This document shows positions 52,835-61,144 of a stretch of 64,000 nucleotides of DNA, in pieces. Position 1 is the first letter of the stretch. The number at the start of each line of letters is the position of its first letter. A program made the position numbers and the translations under genes. This stretch comes from an uncultured Opitutia bacterium. GTDB lineage: Bacteria > Verrucomicrobiota > Verrucomicrobiia > Opitutales > UBA953. The notes beneath the pieces are model-generated. The model saw only the letters and a program-made list of their open reading frames with translations, ran no database searches and had not been told where the DNA came from. The DNA is taken from contig CAIWNE010000094.1 in the NCBI GenBank assembly GCA_903913915.1, positions 124,001 to 188,000 of the forward strand. Direction: 5' to 3'.

Positions 52835-53491
52835 ATGCCCCTCCATCGCCTCACCCTGACGGCCATCTTCGTGGCCTCCTCCCTCGTCAACGCCTTGGCC
52901 GCCGACGCGATCGCGCCGACCGCGAAGACCGAACTCTTCAACGGCAAGGACACCGCCGGCTGGACCGCCTTCCCGGTCGAGACCTCCAAGGACACCTGGT
53001 CTGTCAAGGACGGCCTGCTCGTCTGCGCCGGCAAGCCCAACGGCTTCCTCCGCACGGAGAAGAGCTACAAGCAGTATCGTTTCACCGTCGAATGGCGCTT
53101 CGTGAAGGCCGGCAACACGGGCGTGATCGTCCACATGACCCCGCCCGACGCGGTCTGGCCGAAGAGCATCGAATGCCAAGGCATGCATGACCGCCAGGGC
53201 GACTTCTACTTCTGGAACGGCGCCACGGTGAAGGACGGCACCGAACTCAAGGACAAGAAGACCGGCAAGGTCCGCGGCTACCGCATCGGCCGACCCGGCG
53301 AAAGCCTCGAGAAGCCGGTCGGCGAATGGAACACGTTCACGACGGTCTGCGACGGCAACACCGTCACGATCCTCGTCAACGGCAAGGAAACCAACAAGGC
53401 GACCGGCGCCAATCTCTCGGAAGGCTTCATCGGCCTCCAGGTCGAAGGCGCCACCTTCGAGGTGAAGCGCTGCACGCTCGAGCCTCTCTGA
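52835..53491 (+). CDS. Secreted single-domain DUF1080 (3-keto-disaccharide hydrolase family) protein
   Basis: This 218-residue protein has a signal peptide (LTAIFVASSLVNALA) and one complete DUF1080 domain: ELFNGKDTAGWTAFP (about 30-44), WSVKDGLLVCAGKPNGFLRTEKSY (about 54-77), EWRFVKAGNTGVIVHM (about 86-101), then PVGEWNTFTTVCDGNTVTILVNGKETNKA and the closing EGFIGLQVEGATFEVKRCTLEPL. The family fold is a concanavalin-like jelly roll. It is expected to act on, or bind, 3-keto glycosides in the periplasm. It belongs to the 48199-54817 operon; the next gene (double DUF1080) starts 30 bases after its stop. Confidence 0.9.
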   Translation: MPLHRLTLTAIFVASSLVNALAADAIAPTAKTELFNGKDTAGWTAFPVETSKDTWSVKDGLLVCAGKPNGFLRTEKSYKQYRFTVEWRFVKAGNTGVIVHMTPPDAVWPKSIECQGMHDRQGDFYFWNGATVKDGTELKDKKTGKVRGYRIGRPGESLEKPVGEWNTFTTVCDGNTVTILVNGKETNKATGANLSEGFIGLQVEGATFEVKRCTLEPL

Positions 53492-53521
53492 CCTGACCCC
53501 GCCCCCTTTCCCTTGAATTTC

Positions 53522-54817
53522 ATGCGTCACCTTACCGCCCTCCTCGCCCTTGCGGCTTCCGCCCTGTTCGCGGATTCCCCGCCCGCCGGCTTCACTCCGC
53601 TGTTCAACGGCAAGGACCTTGCCGGCTGGCATGGGTACAACCCGCACTCCGTCGCCAAGCTGACCGGCGAAAAGAAGGACGCGATGCTCGCCAAGATGCG
53701 CGACGAATTCCCGCAGCACTGGTCCGTCAAGGACGGCGAGCTCTTCAACCCTGGCACCGGCGCCTACGCGACGACCGACAAGGAGTACGGCGACATCGAA
53801 CTGCTGCTGGAATACAACATGGCCCCGCTGGGAGACTCCGGCGTCTACCTCCGCGCCTGCCCGCAGGTGCAGATCTGGGATCCGGCCAACCCCAAGGAGC
53901 TCAAGAACGGAGCGAACCTCGGCTCCGGCGCCCTCTGGAACAACAGCAAGGGCGCCCCAGGCAAGGATCCGCTCGTCCTCGCCGACAAGGCCCCCGGCGA
54001 GTGGAACACGATGCGCATCCTGATGGTCGGTTCCCGCGTCAGCGTCTGGCTCAACGGCAAGCAGACCGTCGACCACGCCATCCTCGAGAACTACTACGAC
54101 CGCAAGTCCGCCATCCCGGCCAAAGGCCCGATCTGCCTGCAGACCCACGGCGCCTCGATCCGCTGGCGCAACCTCTGGATCCGCGAGATCGGCGGCGAAG
54201 AAGCCAACAGGATCCTGGCGTCGCACGGCGACGCCGGCTTCAAGTCCATCTTCAACGGCAAGGACCTCACCGACTGGCGCGGCGCGACCGACCAGTACGA
54301 AGTCGTCGACGGCGCGATCTACTGCAAGCCGAAGAAAGGCGGCAACCTGTACCACAAGGACGACCTGAAGGACTTCGCCGTCCGCTCGGAGATCAAGCTG
54401 CCCCCGGGCGGCAATAACGGCTTCTGCATCCGCTACCCCGGGCAAGGCGACACCGCCTACGTCGGCATGTGCGAGATCCAGGTGCTGGACGACAACTATG
54501 AGAAAGTAAAAGGACCTATCGACCCTCGCCAGGCCCACGGCTCGGCCTACGGGATGGTCGCAGCCCAGCGCGGCTACCAACGACCGCTTGGCGAATGGAA
54601 CTTCGAGGAAGTCACCGTCGTAGGTTCGACCATCAAGGTGGAGCTCAACGGCTACCTGATCCTCGATTGCGACCTCTCCAAGGTCGACCTAGCCACGGTC
54701 ATGGGCAAGAAGGCCCACCCCGGCAAAGACAACACGCACGGCTACTTCGGCTTCGCCGGGCACAACGATCCGGTAGGCTTCCGCAACCTGTCGGTGAAGA
54801 CGATCGAAGCCAAGTAA
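53522..54817 (+). CDS. Secreted tandem DUF1080 (3-keto-disaccharide hydrolase family) protein
   Basis: ATG 53522 gives 431 residues; an in-frame TTG 9 bases upstream is unlikely. After a signal peptide (TALLALAASALFA) come two DUF1080 domains. Domain one (about 20-225): TPLFNGKDLAGWHGYN, QHWSVKDGELFNPG, PGEWNTMRILMVG. Domain two (about 235-430): KSIFNGKDLTDWRGATDQYEVVDGAIYC, IKLPPGGNNGFCIRYPG, LGEWNFEEVTVVGSTIKVELNG. Each has the 'FNGKDL-x-x-W' opening and the 'GEWN' hairpin of the family. Two non-identical domains may bind two sites of one glycan or work as a pseudo-dimer. Last gene of the operon; a terminator begins 21 bases on. Confidence 0.9.
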   Translation: MRHLTALLALAASALFADSPPAGFTPLFNGKDLAGWHGYNPHSVAKLTGEKKDAMLAKMRDEFPQHWSVKDGELFNPGTGAYATTDKEYGDIELLLEYNMAPLGDSGVYLRACPQVQIWDPANPKELKNGANLGSGALWNNSKGAPGKDPLVLADKAPGEWNTMRILMVGSRVSVWLNGKQTVDHAILENYYDRKSAIPAKGPICLQTHGASIRWRNLWIREIGGEEANRILASHGDAGFKSIFNGKDLTDWRGATDQYEVVDGAIYCKPKKGGNLYHKDDLKDFAVRSEIKLPPGGNNGFCIRYPGQGDTAYVGMCEIQVLDDNYEKVKGPIDPRQAHGSAYGMVAAQRGYQRPLGEWNFEEVTVVGSTIKVELNGYLILDCDLSKVDLATVMGKKAHPGKDNTHGYFGFAGHNDPVGFRNLSVKTIEAK

Positions 54818-54837
54818 GCCATCCGACATCGGCCGTC

Positions 54838-54863
54838 AAAACCCCTCGAAAGAGGGGTTTTTT
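54838..54863 (+). terminator. Rho-independent terminator after the double DUF1080 gene
   Basis: A perfect 10-bp stem, AAAACCCCTC (54838-54847) with GAGGGGTTTT (54852-54861), GAAA loop, followed by more T. It separates this operon from the next DUF1549 gene, whose own promoter candidate (TTGCTA-16-TTTAAT, about 54876-54903) lies between. Confidence 0.92.
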
Positions 54864-54921
54864 GTCAACTGCACGTTGCTATGGATGACACGAGCTCTTT
54901 AATGTCCATCTCCGCAACCCC

Positions 54922-57900
54922 ATGCGCGCTTTTAGCCCCTTCTTCGCCGCCGTCCTAGCCATCGCCTCCCTCGATGCCGTCGAGCGCGTCCAGTTCAACC
55001 GCGATATCCGTCCGATCTTTTCCGACACTTGCTTCGCCTGCCACGGCCCCGACGAGAACAAGGTGAAGGGCAAGCTCCGGCTCGACTCCCTCGACGCAGC
55101 TCGCAAGGGCGGCAAATCCGGCGAGCCGGCGATCGTCCCGGGTCACCCCGAGAAGAGCGAGGCGATGAAGCGCCTGCTGACGAGCGACACCGACGAACAC
55201 ATGCCGCCGGCGGAGTTCCATAAGGTCCTTACGAAGGACCAGATCGCCCTCGTCGAACGCTGGATCAAGGAAGGCGCCGAGTACCAAGGCCATTGGGCCT
55301 TCCAGACGCCGGTCAAACCTCCCGTACCGGCCATCCCTGCCGGCGGCAACGCCATCGACGGTTTCCTAGCCCAGGGGCTCGCCGCCAAGGGACTCAAAGC
55401 CAACGGCGAAGCCCCGAAGCCCACCCTGCTCCGTCGCGCCGCCCTCGACCTGACCGGCCTGCCCCCGTCCGAAGCCGACCTCCAGGCCTTCCTCGCCGAC
55501 GATTCTCCGGAAGCCTGGTCCAAGGCGCTCGACCGGCTTCTGGCCTCCCCCCACTACGGCGAGAACATGGCGATGCAGTGGCTCGACTTCGCCCGCTACG
55601 CCGACTCGAACGGCTTCCAGAGCGACACCCAACGCACGATGTGGCCCTACCGCGACTGGGTGATCAAGGCCTTCAACGACAACAAGCCATTCGACGCCTT
55701 CACGGTCGAGCAGCTTGCCGGCGACCTGCTTCCGAACGCCACGCGCGACCAGATCGTGGCCACGGCCTTCCACCGCAACCATCGCCTGAACGGCGAGGGA
55801 GGCCGCATCGTCGAGGAGTGCTTCGCCGAGAACGTCATCGATCGCATCGAGACGACGGGTTCCACCTGGATGGCGCTGACGATGAATTGCTGCCGCTGCC
55901 ACGACCACAAATACGACCCGATCACGCAGAAGGAGTTCTACCAGTTCTTCGCGTACTTCAATTCGATCGAGGAATCCGGCGTGCTCGGCGACTTCGGCGG
56001 CGCCGGCACGACCCGACGCGGCGGCAACACGCCGCCGGTCCTCTCCTTGCCTACCGACGAACAGCAGAAGCAGATCGATGCCACCGCCGCCGCGCTCGCC
56101 GCCGCCGAGGCGGCACTCAAGGCCATCCCGACCTCGCAGCCTGACGTCTTCGCCAAGTGGCTCGAACGCCAGCGTACGACCTATTCGAAAGAAGGTTCGG
56201 CCTGGAACCCGCTCGCCGACGAGAAGATCTCCGCCAAGGAAAAAGCCGTCTTCAAGCGGCTCGACGACGGTTCCTGGCTCGTCTCCGGGGGCGTCGCCGC
56301 TAAGGAGACCTACGTGATCGAAGCGACTCCGGCCGCCGGCCTGCTCACGGCCCTTCGCCTCGAGGCCCTGCCCGACGAATCGCTCCCCTCCAAGAGCCTC
56401 GGACGCGCCCCGAACGGCAATTTCGTGCTCAGCGCCTTCGAGGTCGGCCTGCGCACGCCGGACGGCCAGACGGCGAACCTGCCGCTGGTCAAGGCCGAGG
56501 CCGACTATGACCAGCCCGGATGGAGCATCGCCAAGCTCGCCCCGGCCCCGATGGCGAAAGGCAAGCCGAAGCGTACCGACAACACCAAGGCCGGCTGGGC
56601 CATCGGCGGCAACATGCCCGAAAACCGGGTACCCCGTCAGGCGATTTTCACGGTCGCCCCGACGACCATCCCTGCCGGCGCCAAGCTCGTCCTCACGCTC
56701 CGGCATGACGCCGTCTCGGGCCACAGCATCGGCCGTTTCCGCCTGAACATCTCCGGTCAGGACGCGAAGATGCTTTCCCTGAAGTCCGATCCCGCGACGG
56801 AAAACGCCCGCCGACTGCTGGCCAAGCCGGCCGACCAGCTGACCAAGGCCGACCTCAAGACGCTTGAGAAACTCTTCGCCAACAGCCCCGAACACCCTCG
56901 TGCCCAGGCTGCCGCCAAGGTCGCCGCGGCGAAGATGGCGCATGACGCCGCCGTCGCCGCACCGATCAACGTCATGGTGATGAAGGAGAAGGAAGCGCCC
57001 CGCGACGCGTTCGTGCTGCTGCGCGGCGAATACGACAAGATCGGCCCGAAGGTGGAGCGCAAGCTGCCCGCCGTCCTGCCGCCGATGCCCGCCGGCGAAC
57101 CGAACAACCGCCTCGGCTTCGCCCGCTGGCTCGTCAGCGGCCAGCACCCGCTCACCGGCCGCGTCTGGGTCAACCGGGCCTGGGAACGTTTCTTCGGCAT
57201 CGGCCTCGTGAAGACTTCGGAGAACTTCGGCTCCCAGGCGGAATGGCCGAGCAACCCTGCCCTGCTCGACTGGCTCGCCGTCGAATTCGTCGATCGCAAG
57301 TGGGACATGAAGGCGATGCACAAGCTGATCATGAGCAGCGCCGCTTACCGCCGCAGCGCCGCGGTCACGTCCGAGATGCTGGAGAAAGACCCCGATAACC
57401 GCCTGCTGGCCCGTGGCCCCCGTTTCCGTCTCCCCGCCGAAGTCATCCGCGACCAAGCTCTCTGGACTGCCGGCCTGCTCGTCGACAAGCAAGGCGGTCC
57501 GAGCGTGAAGCCCTACATGCCCGAAGCGGTCTGGGACGAGACCAGCGTCTACGGCGACATGCGCAATTATAAGTCCGATACCGGCGAGGGCCTCTGGCGC
57601 CGCTCCCTCTACACGATCTGGAAACGCACCGCGGCGCCGCCCACGATGCTGCTGTTCGATTCAGCCGGCCGCGAGGTCTGCACGGTGAAGCGCTCCCGTT
57701 CCAATACGCCGATGCAGGCGCTCTCGCTGCTCAACGAAGTCACGTTCGTCGAGGCCGCCCGCAAGCTCGCCGAACAGTCGCTGCGTCAGCCCGGCGACAA
57801 TGACGCCAAGCTCGCCTGGACCTTCCGCAAGGTGGTCCGTCGCGACGCCACTCCGGCGGAACTCTCGGTCCTGCGCAAGGGCCTCGACAAGCGTCTCGCG

Positions 57901-58050
57901 ACCTACGCGGCCGACGCCACCCTCGCGCCGAAGCTGCTCGCGCAAGGCTTGAGCCCGGCCGCGACTGACCTCGATCGCAACCAATTGGCCGCCTGGACGG
58001 CGACCGCCAACATCCTCCTCAATCTCGACGAAACCGTCACCCGCGAATGA
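54922..58050 (+). CDS. DUF1549/DUF1553 planctomycete-type cytochrome protein, copy 3
   Basis: This 1042-residue exported protein begins with a signal-like stretch (FSPFFAAVLAIASLDA) and cytochrome motif CFACH at residues 37-41. DUF1549 (about 130-345) ends with CCRCH at 323-327 (CCRCHDHKYDP). The middle (about 400-610) holds a galactose-binding-like beta domain different from copies 1 and 2 (VIEATPAAGLLTALRLEALPDE, FVLSAFEVGLRTPDGQ, LVLTLRHDAVSGHSIGRFRLNIS), and DUF1553 (about 720-1000; LTGRVWVNRAWERFFGIGLVKTSENFG, SNTPMQALSLLNEVTF) follows. The galactose-binding-like insert suggests recognition of a glycan. The DUF1501 gene overlaps its stop by 4 bases (ATGA at 58047-58050). Confidence 0.9.
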   Translation: MRAFSPFFAAVLAIASLDAVERVQFNRDIRPIFSDTCFACHGPDENKVKGKLRLDSLDAARKGGKSGEPAIVPGHPEKSEAMKRLLTSDTDEHMPPAEFHKVLTKDQIALVERWIKEGAEYQGHWAFQTPVKPPVPAIPAGGNAIDGFLAQGLAAKGLKANGEAPKPTLLRRAALDLTGLPPSEADLQAFLADDSPEAWSKALDRLLASPHYGENMAMQWLDFARYADSNGFQSDTQRTMWPYRDWVIKAFNDNKPFDAFTVEQLAGDLLPNATRDQIVATAFHRNHRLNGEGGRIVEECFAENVIDRIETTGSTWMALTMNCCRCHDHKYDPITQKEFYQFFAYFNSIEESGVLGDFGGAGTTRRGGNTPPVLSLPTDEQQKQIDATAAALAAAEAALKAIPTSQPDVFAKWLERQRTTYSKEGSAWNPLADEKISAKEKAVFKRLDDGSWLVSGGVAAKETYVIEATPAAGLLTALRLEALPDESLPSKSLGRAPNGNFVLSAFEVGLRTPDGQTANLPLVKAEADYDQPGWSIAKLAPAPMAKGKPKRTDNTKAGWAIGGNMPENRVPRQAIFTVAPTTIPAGAKLVLTLRHDAVSGHSIGRFRLNISGQDAKMLSLKSDPATENARRLLAKPADQLTKADLKTLEKLFANSPEHPRAQAAAKVAAAKMAHDAAVAAPINVMVMKEKEAPRDAFVLLRGEYDKIGPKVERKLPAVLPPMPAGEPNNRLGFARWLVSGQHPLTGRVWVNRAWERFFGIGLVKTSENFGSQAEWPSNPALLDWLAVEFVDRKWDMKAMHKLIMSSAAYRRSAAVTSEMLEKDPDNRLLARGPRFRLPAEVIRDQALWTAGLLVDKQGGPSVKPYMPEAVWDETSVYGDMRNYKSDTGEGLWRRSLYTIWKRTAAPPTMLLFDSAGREVCTVKRSRSNTPMQALSLLNEVTFVEAARKLAEQSLRQPGDNDAKLAWTFRKVVRRDATPAELSVLRKGLDKRLATYAADATLAPKLLAQGLSPAATDLDRNQLAAWTATANILLNLDETVTRE

Positions 58051-59510
58051 GCTGCAACGACCGCCAATTCCTCGGACTCGACCAGGCCACGCAGATGGCC
58101 TTGTCCCGTCGCACTTTCATCAAGGGTTCCGCCGGCGGCATCGGCCTCGCCGCGCTGGGCTCGCTCATCGGGACGCCGGCCTTCGCCGCCAATCCGGGCC
58201 TGGGTTTCCCGAACTTCAAACCGAAGGCGAAACGCATCATCTACCTGTTCCAGTCGGGCGCGCCGTCTCAGATGGACCTCTTCGACCCGAAGCCGCAGCT
58301 GGAAGCGATGCGGGGCAAGGATCTCCCGGAATCGATCCGCAAGGGCCAGCGCCTGACGACGATGACCTCCGGTCAGAAGTCCTTCCCGGTCGCCCCGACG
58401 ATCTTCAAGTTCAAGCAGCACGGCCAGTCGGGCAACTGGTTCAGCGAACTGATCCCCAACATCGCCTCGAAGTCCGACGAATGGTGCGTCGTCCGCGCGA
58501 TGCACACGGAAGCCATCAACCACGACCCGGCCATCACGTTCATGCAGACGGGGAGTCAGCTGGCCGGCCGTCCGAGCATCGGCGCCTGGTCCGCCTACGG
58601 ACTAGGCAGCGAGAACGCCGACCTGCCTGCCTACGTGGTGATGACGTCCTTCGGCAGCGGCCGTCCCGACGATCAGCCGCTCTATGACCGACTCTGGGGC
58701 GCCGGTTTCCTCCCGTCGAAACTCCAAGGCGTGAAGCTCCGCAACAAGGGCGAACGCGTGCTCTACCTCAAGGACCCCGAAGGCATCCCTCGCGAAGTCC
58801 GCCGCGAGCAGCTCGACGAGATCGCGGCGCTCAACAACCAGCGCCACGGCGTGCTGGGCGACCCCGAGATCCAGACCCGCATCTCGCAATACGAGATGGC
58901 CTTCCGCATGCAGACGAGCGTGCCCGACCTGCTCGATCTTTCCAAGGAACCGCAGCACGTCCTCGACCTCTACGGCCCCGACGTGAAACGCCCGGGCTCC
59001 TACGCCTCGAACTGCCTCCTGGCCCGCCGCCTCTGCGAACGTGACGTCCGCTTCGTGCAGCTCTTCCACATGGGCTGGGATCACCACGGCGGCCTGCCCA
59101 AGGCCATCAAAGGCCAGTGCAATGACACCGACCAGGCCACGGCCGGCCTGCTCACCGACCTCAAGCAGCGCGGCCTGCTCGACGACACCCTCGTCGTCTG
59201 GGGCGGCGAATTCGGCCGCACGACCTACTCGCAAGGCACGCTCAGCGAGACCAATTACGGCCGCGACCACCACCCTCGGTGTTTTACGGTCCTGATGGCC
59301 GGCGCCGGCGTCAACAAGGGCACCACCTTCGGCGAGACCGACGACTTCAGCGACAACATCGTCAAGGACGGCGTCCACGTGCACGACCGCAACGCGACCA
59401 TCCTGCACTGGAGGGGCGTCGACCACACCCGCCGGACCTCCCGCTACCAAGGCCGCGACTTCCGCCTCACCGACATCCACGGCGAAGTCGTGAAGAAGCT
59501 GCTTGCTTAG
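58047..59510 (+). CDS. Tat-exported DUF1501 protein, copy 3
   Basis: This 487-residue protein has a clear Tat motif (SRRTFIKGSAGG, residues about 18-29) after a hydrophilic N-terminus, then DUF1501: YLFQSGAPSQMDLFDPK (about 64-80), IGAWSAYGLGSENADLPAYV (about 177-196), FVQLFHMGWDHHGGLPK (about 336-352), LVVWGGEFGRTTYSQGTL (about 380-397), YGRDHHPRCF (about 404-413). The double His in GWDHHGG and RDHHPRCF are stronger metal-ligand candidates than the corresponding positions of copies 1 and 2. It overlaps the DUF1549/1553 gene by 4 bases. Convergent with the sulfatase gene, 26 bases between stops. Confidence 0.92.
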   Translation: MSCNDRQFLGLDQATQMALSRRTFIKGSAGGIGLAALGSLIGTPAFAANPGLGFPNFKPKAKRIIYLFQSGAPSQMDLFDPKPQLEAMRGKDLPESIRKGQRLTTMTSGQKSFPVAPTIFKFKQHGQSGNWFSELIPNIASKSDEWCVVRAMHTEAINHDPAITFMQTGSQLAGRPSIGAWSAYGLGSENADLPAYVVMTSFGSGRPDDQPLYDRLWGAGFLPSKLQGVKLRNKGERVLYLKDPEGIPREVRREQLDEIAALNNQRHGVLGDPEIQTRISQYEMAFRMQTSVPDLLDLSKEPQHVLDLYGPDVKRPGSYASNCLLARRLCERDVRFVQLFHMGWDHHGGLPKAIKGQCNDTDQATAGLLTDLKQRGLLDDTLVVWGGEFGRTTYSQGTLSETNYGRDHHPRCFTVLMAGAGVNKGTTFGETDDFSDNIVKDGVHVHDRNATILHWRGVDHTRRTSRYQGRDFRLTDIHGEVVKKLLA

Positions 59511-59536
59511 CTATCGGTCTCGCGGCCTGAGGCTGT

Positions 59537-61063
59537 TCACTTCCCCACCTGCTCCCGATAGAGCACCTTGAAGGGATTCTCGGCCGGGCCCGGCGCGTTC
59601 TCGTTCACCATCAGCGGCCGGCATTCCTTCCACCAGGCGTCATGCTTGGCGATGAGTTCGGCGACTACTTCAGGGTGCTGCGCGGCGACATCGGTGGTCT
59701 CGCCATAGTCAACGCTAAGGTCGAAAAGCTGCCAATGCGGCGGCGTCTGCCTGAAGTCCGCCGGCGATAGCGGCGCCTTCTTGCCGGGTGCCTTGGCATT
59801 GGAGCCCTTGGCGGCGGCCTTGGTGACCGGGTTCAGCGGAATGACCGATGAGACAAGGTGCCAGCGGGCGGTCCGCACGCTGGTCTCGGCATACTTTCCG
59901 ACCTCGGGATCGACGCCTTTCACCATGTTTCCCCAGCGGCCGACATGCGTGAAAAGAGTCCGGTCCGGCCAGGCGACATCCTGCCCGGGCTTGGCGGTCA
60001 GCAACGGCACGAGGCTGCGGCCTTCGATCTGCGACTTCATGCGCTCGTCCGCCGGAGTCCCCGTCAGTTCCAGGATCGTGGGCGCGAAATCGATGTGCGC
60101 CGCGAGCGCCTTGACGTCGGCGGGATGGAAACGGCCCGGCCAGCGCCAGAAAGACATCGCCCGGATCCCTCCCATGAAAGGCGTGCCCTTCGGTCCGCGC
60201 ATGCCGGCGTTGAAGACCTTCACGCCGGCGGTGCCGCCGTTGTCGTTCATGAAGATGACCAAGGTGTCCTGCGCGACACCCATGGACTCGATCCTGGCCA
60301 TGAGCTGGCCGACGTTCTGATCGAGGTTATGGATCATGCCGAAGAAATTCTCCACGTCGGACCCGAGGCCCTTTCCTTCGTACAAGGCGGCGTCCTCGGG
60401 ACGCGCGTTGTACGGCGCATGCGGCACGTTGGTCGCGATATACGCGTAGAAAGGATGCTTGGCGGCGACCTCTCCTTCGATCCACCGGATCGCCTGCGCA
60501 AAGAACATGTCGGTGCAGTATCCGGTGGTCTTCTCGAATTTTCCGTTATGCAGGAGGGTCGGTCCGAAATAGGTGTTCCCCGGGACATCGCCGCAGCTGC
60601 CCGGATAGCTCTGGCCGATGCCGCCTGCCCCATGGATGTAGACTTCGTCGAAGCCGCGCTTGTTCGGCTGATACTCGGGCTCGTCGCCGAGGTGCCATTT
60701 CCCGAAGATGCCCGTATGGTAGCCGGCGCGCTGCAACTGCTGGGGCAGCGTCACGGCGTCTAGGGCCATGCGTTCGCGTTCCAGGATGGTATGCGTGACG
60801 CCGTTCTTGAACTCATGACGGCCGGTGAGCAGCGCGCTGCGGGTCGGCGAACAGGTCGGCGAAACCTGGAAATCGGCGAAGCGGACGCTCTGGGAACGAA
60901 GCTGGTCCAGGTTCGGCGTCTTCAACACGGGGTTACCATGGGCGCTCAGGTCTCCGTAGCCTTGGTCGTCGCTGAGGATGAAGAGGATGTTTGGCCGGTC
61001 GACGGCCACGACGGCCATCGAAGCCGAGAGACAGGCGAACAGCATCGAAAGACGCAGGGGCAT
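59537..61063 (-). CDS. Secreted type I sulfatase
   Basis: This 508-residue protein has a signal peptide (LSMLFACLSASMAVVA) and the alkaline-phosphatase fold of type I sulfatases. RPNILFILSDDQGYGD supplies the metal ligands Asp32 and Asp33. The maturation motif C-S-P-T-R (Cys71 to Arg75), followed by SALLTGR, predicts conversion of Cys71 to formylglycine by a sulfatase-modifying enzyme, which is not encoded in this window. Further conserved blocks are GKWHLG (about 119-124) and a late IFMNDNGG (about 273-280, metal site). It would remove sulfate from a polysaccharide such as carrageenan or fucoidan; the substrate family cannot be told. It is monocistronic, divergent from the cytochrome-dehydrogenase gene, 81 bases apart. 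Confidence 0.93.
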   Translation of the reverse strand: MPLRLSMLFACLSASMAVVAVDRPNILFILSDDQGYGDLSAHGNPVLKTPNLDQLRSQSVRFADFQVSPTCSPTRSALLTGRHEFKNGVTHTILERERMALDAVTLPQQLQRAGYHTGIFGKWHLGDEPEYQPNKRGFDEVYIHGAGGIGQSYPGSCGDVPGNTYFGPTLLHNGKFEKTTGYCTDMFFAQAIRWIEGEVAAKHPFYAYIATNVPHAPYNARPEDAALYEGKGLGSDVENFFGMIHNLDQNVGQLMARIESMGVAQDTLVIFMNDNGGTAGVKVFNAGMRGPKGTPFMGGIRAMSFWRWPGRFHPADVKALAAHIDFAPTILELTGTPADERMKSQIEGRSLVPLLTAKPGQDVAWPDRTLFTHVGRWGNMVKGVDPEVGKYAETSVRTARWHLVSSVIPLNPVTKAAAKGSNAKAPGKKAPLSPADFRQTPPHWQLFDLSVDYGETTDVAAQHPEVVAELIAKHDAWWKECRPLMVNENAPGPAENPFKVLYREQVGK

Positions 61064-61144
61064 GCCGATGAAACTGGCGCCCGGCCGACCGCTCGCAACC
61101 CGTCAGATGCTCGACAGGACGAAAATAGGCGGCTCAATCAGGGC

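Noticed and set aside
60791-61144. An N-terminal extension of the cytochrome-dehydrogenase gene into the sulfatase region
   Set aside because: The extension is antisense to the sulfatase and would place a signal peptide internally.
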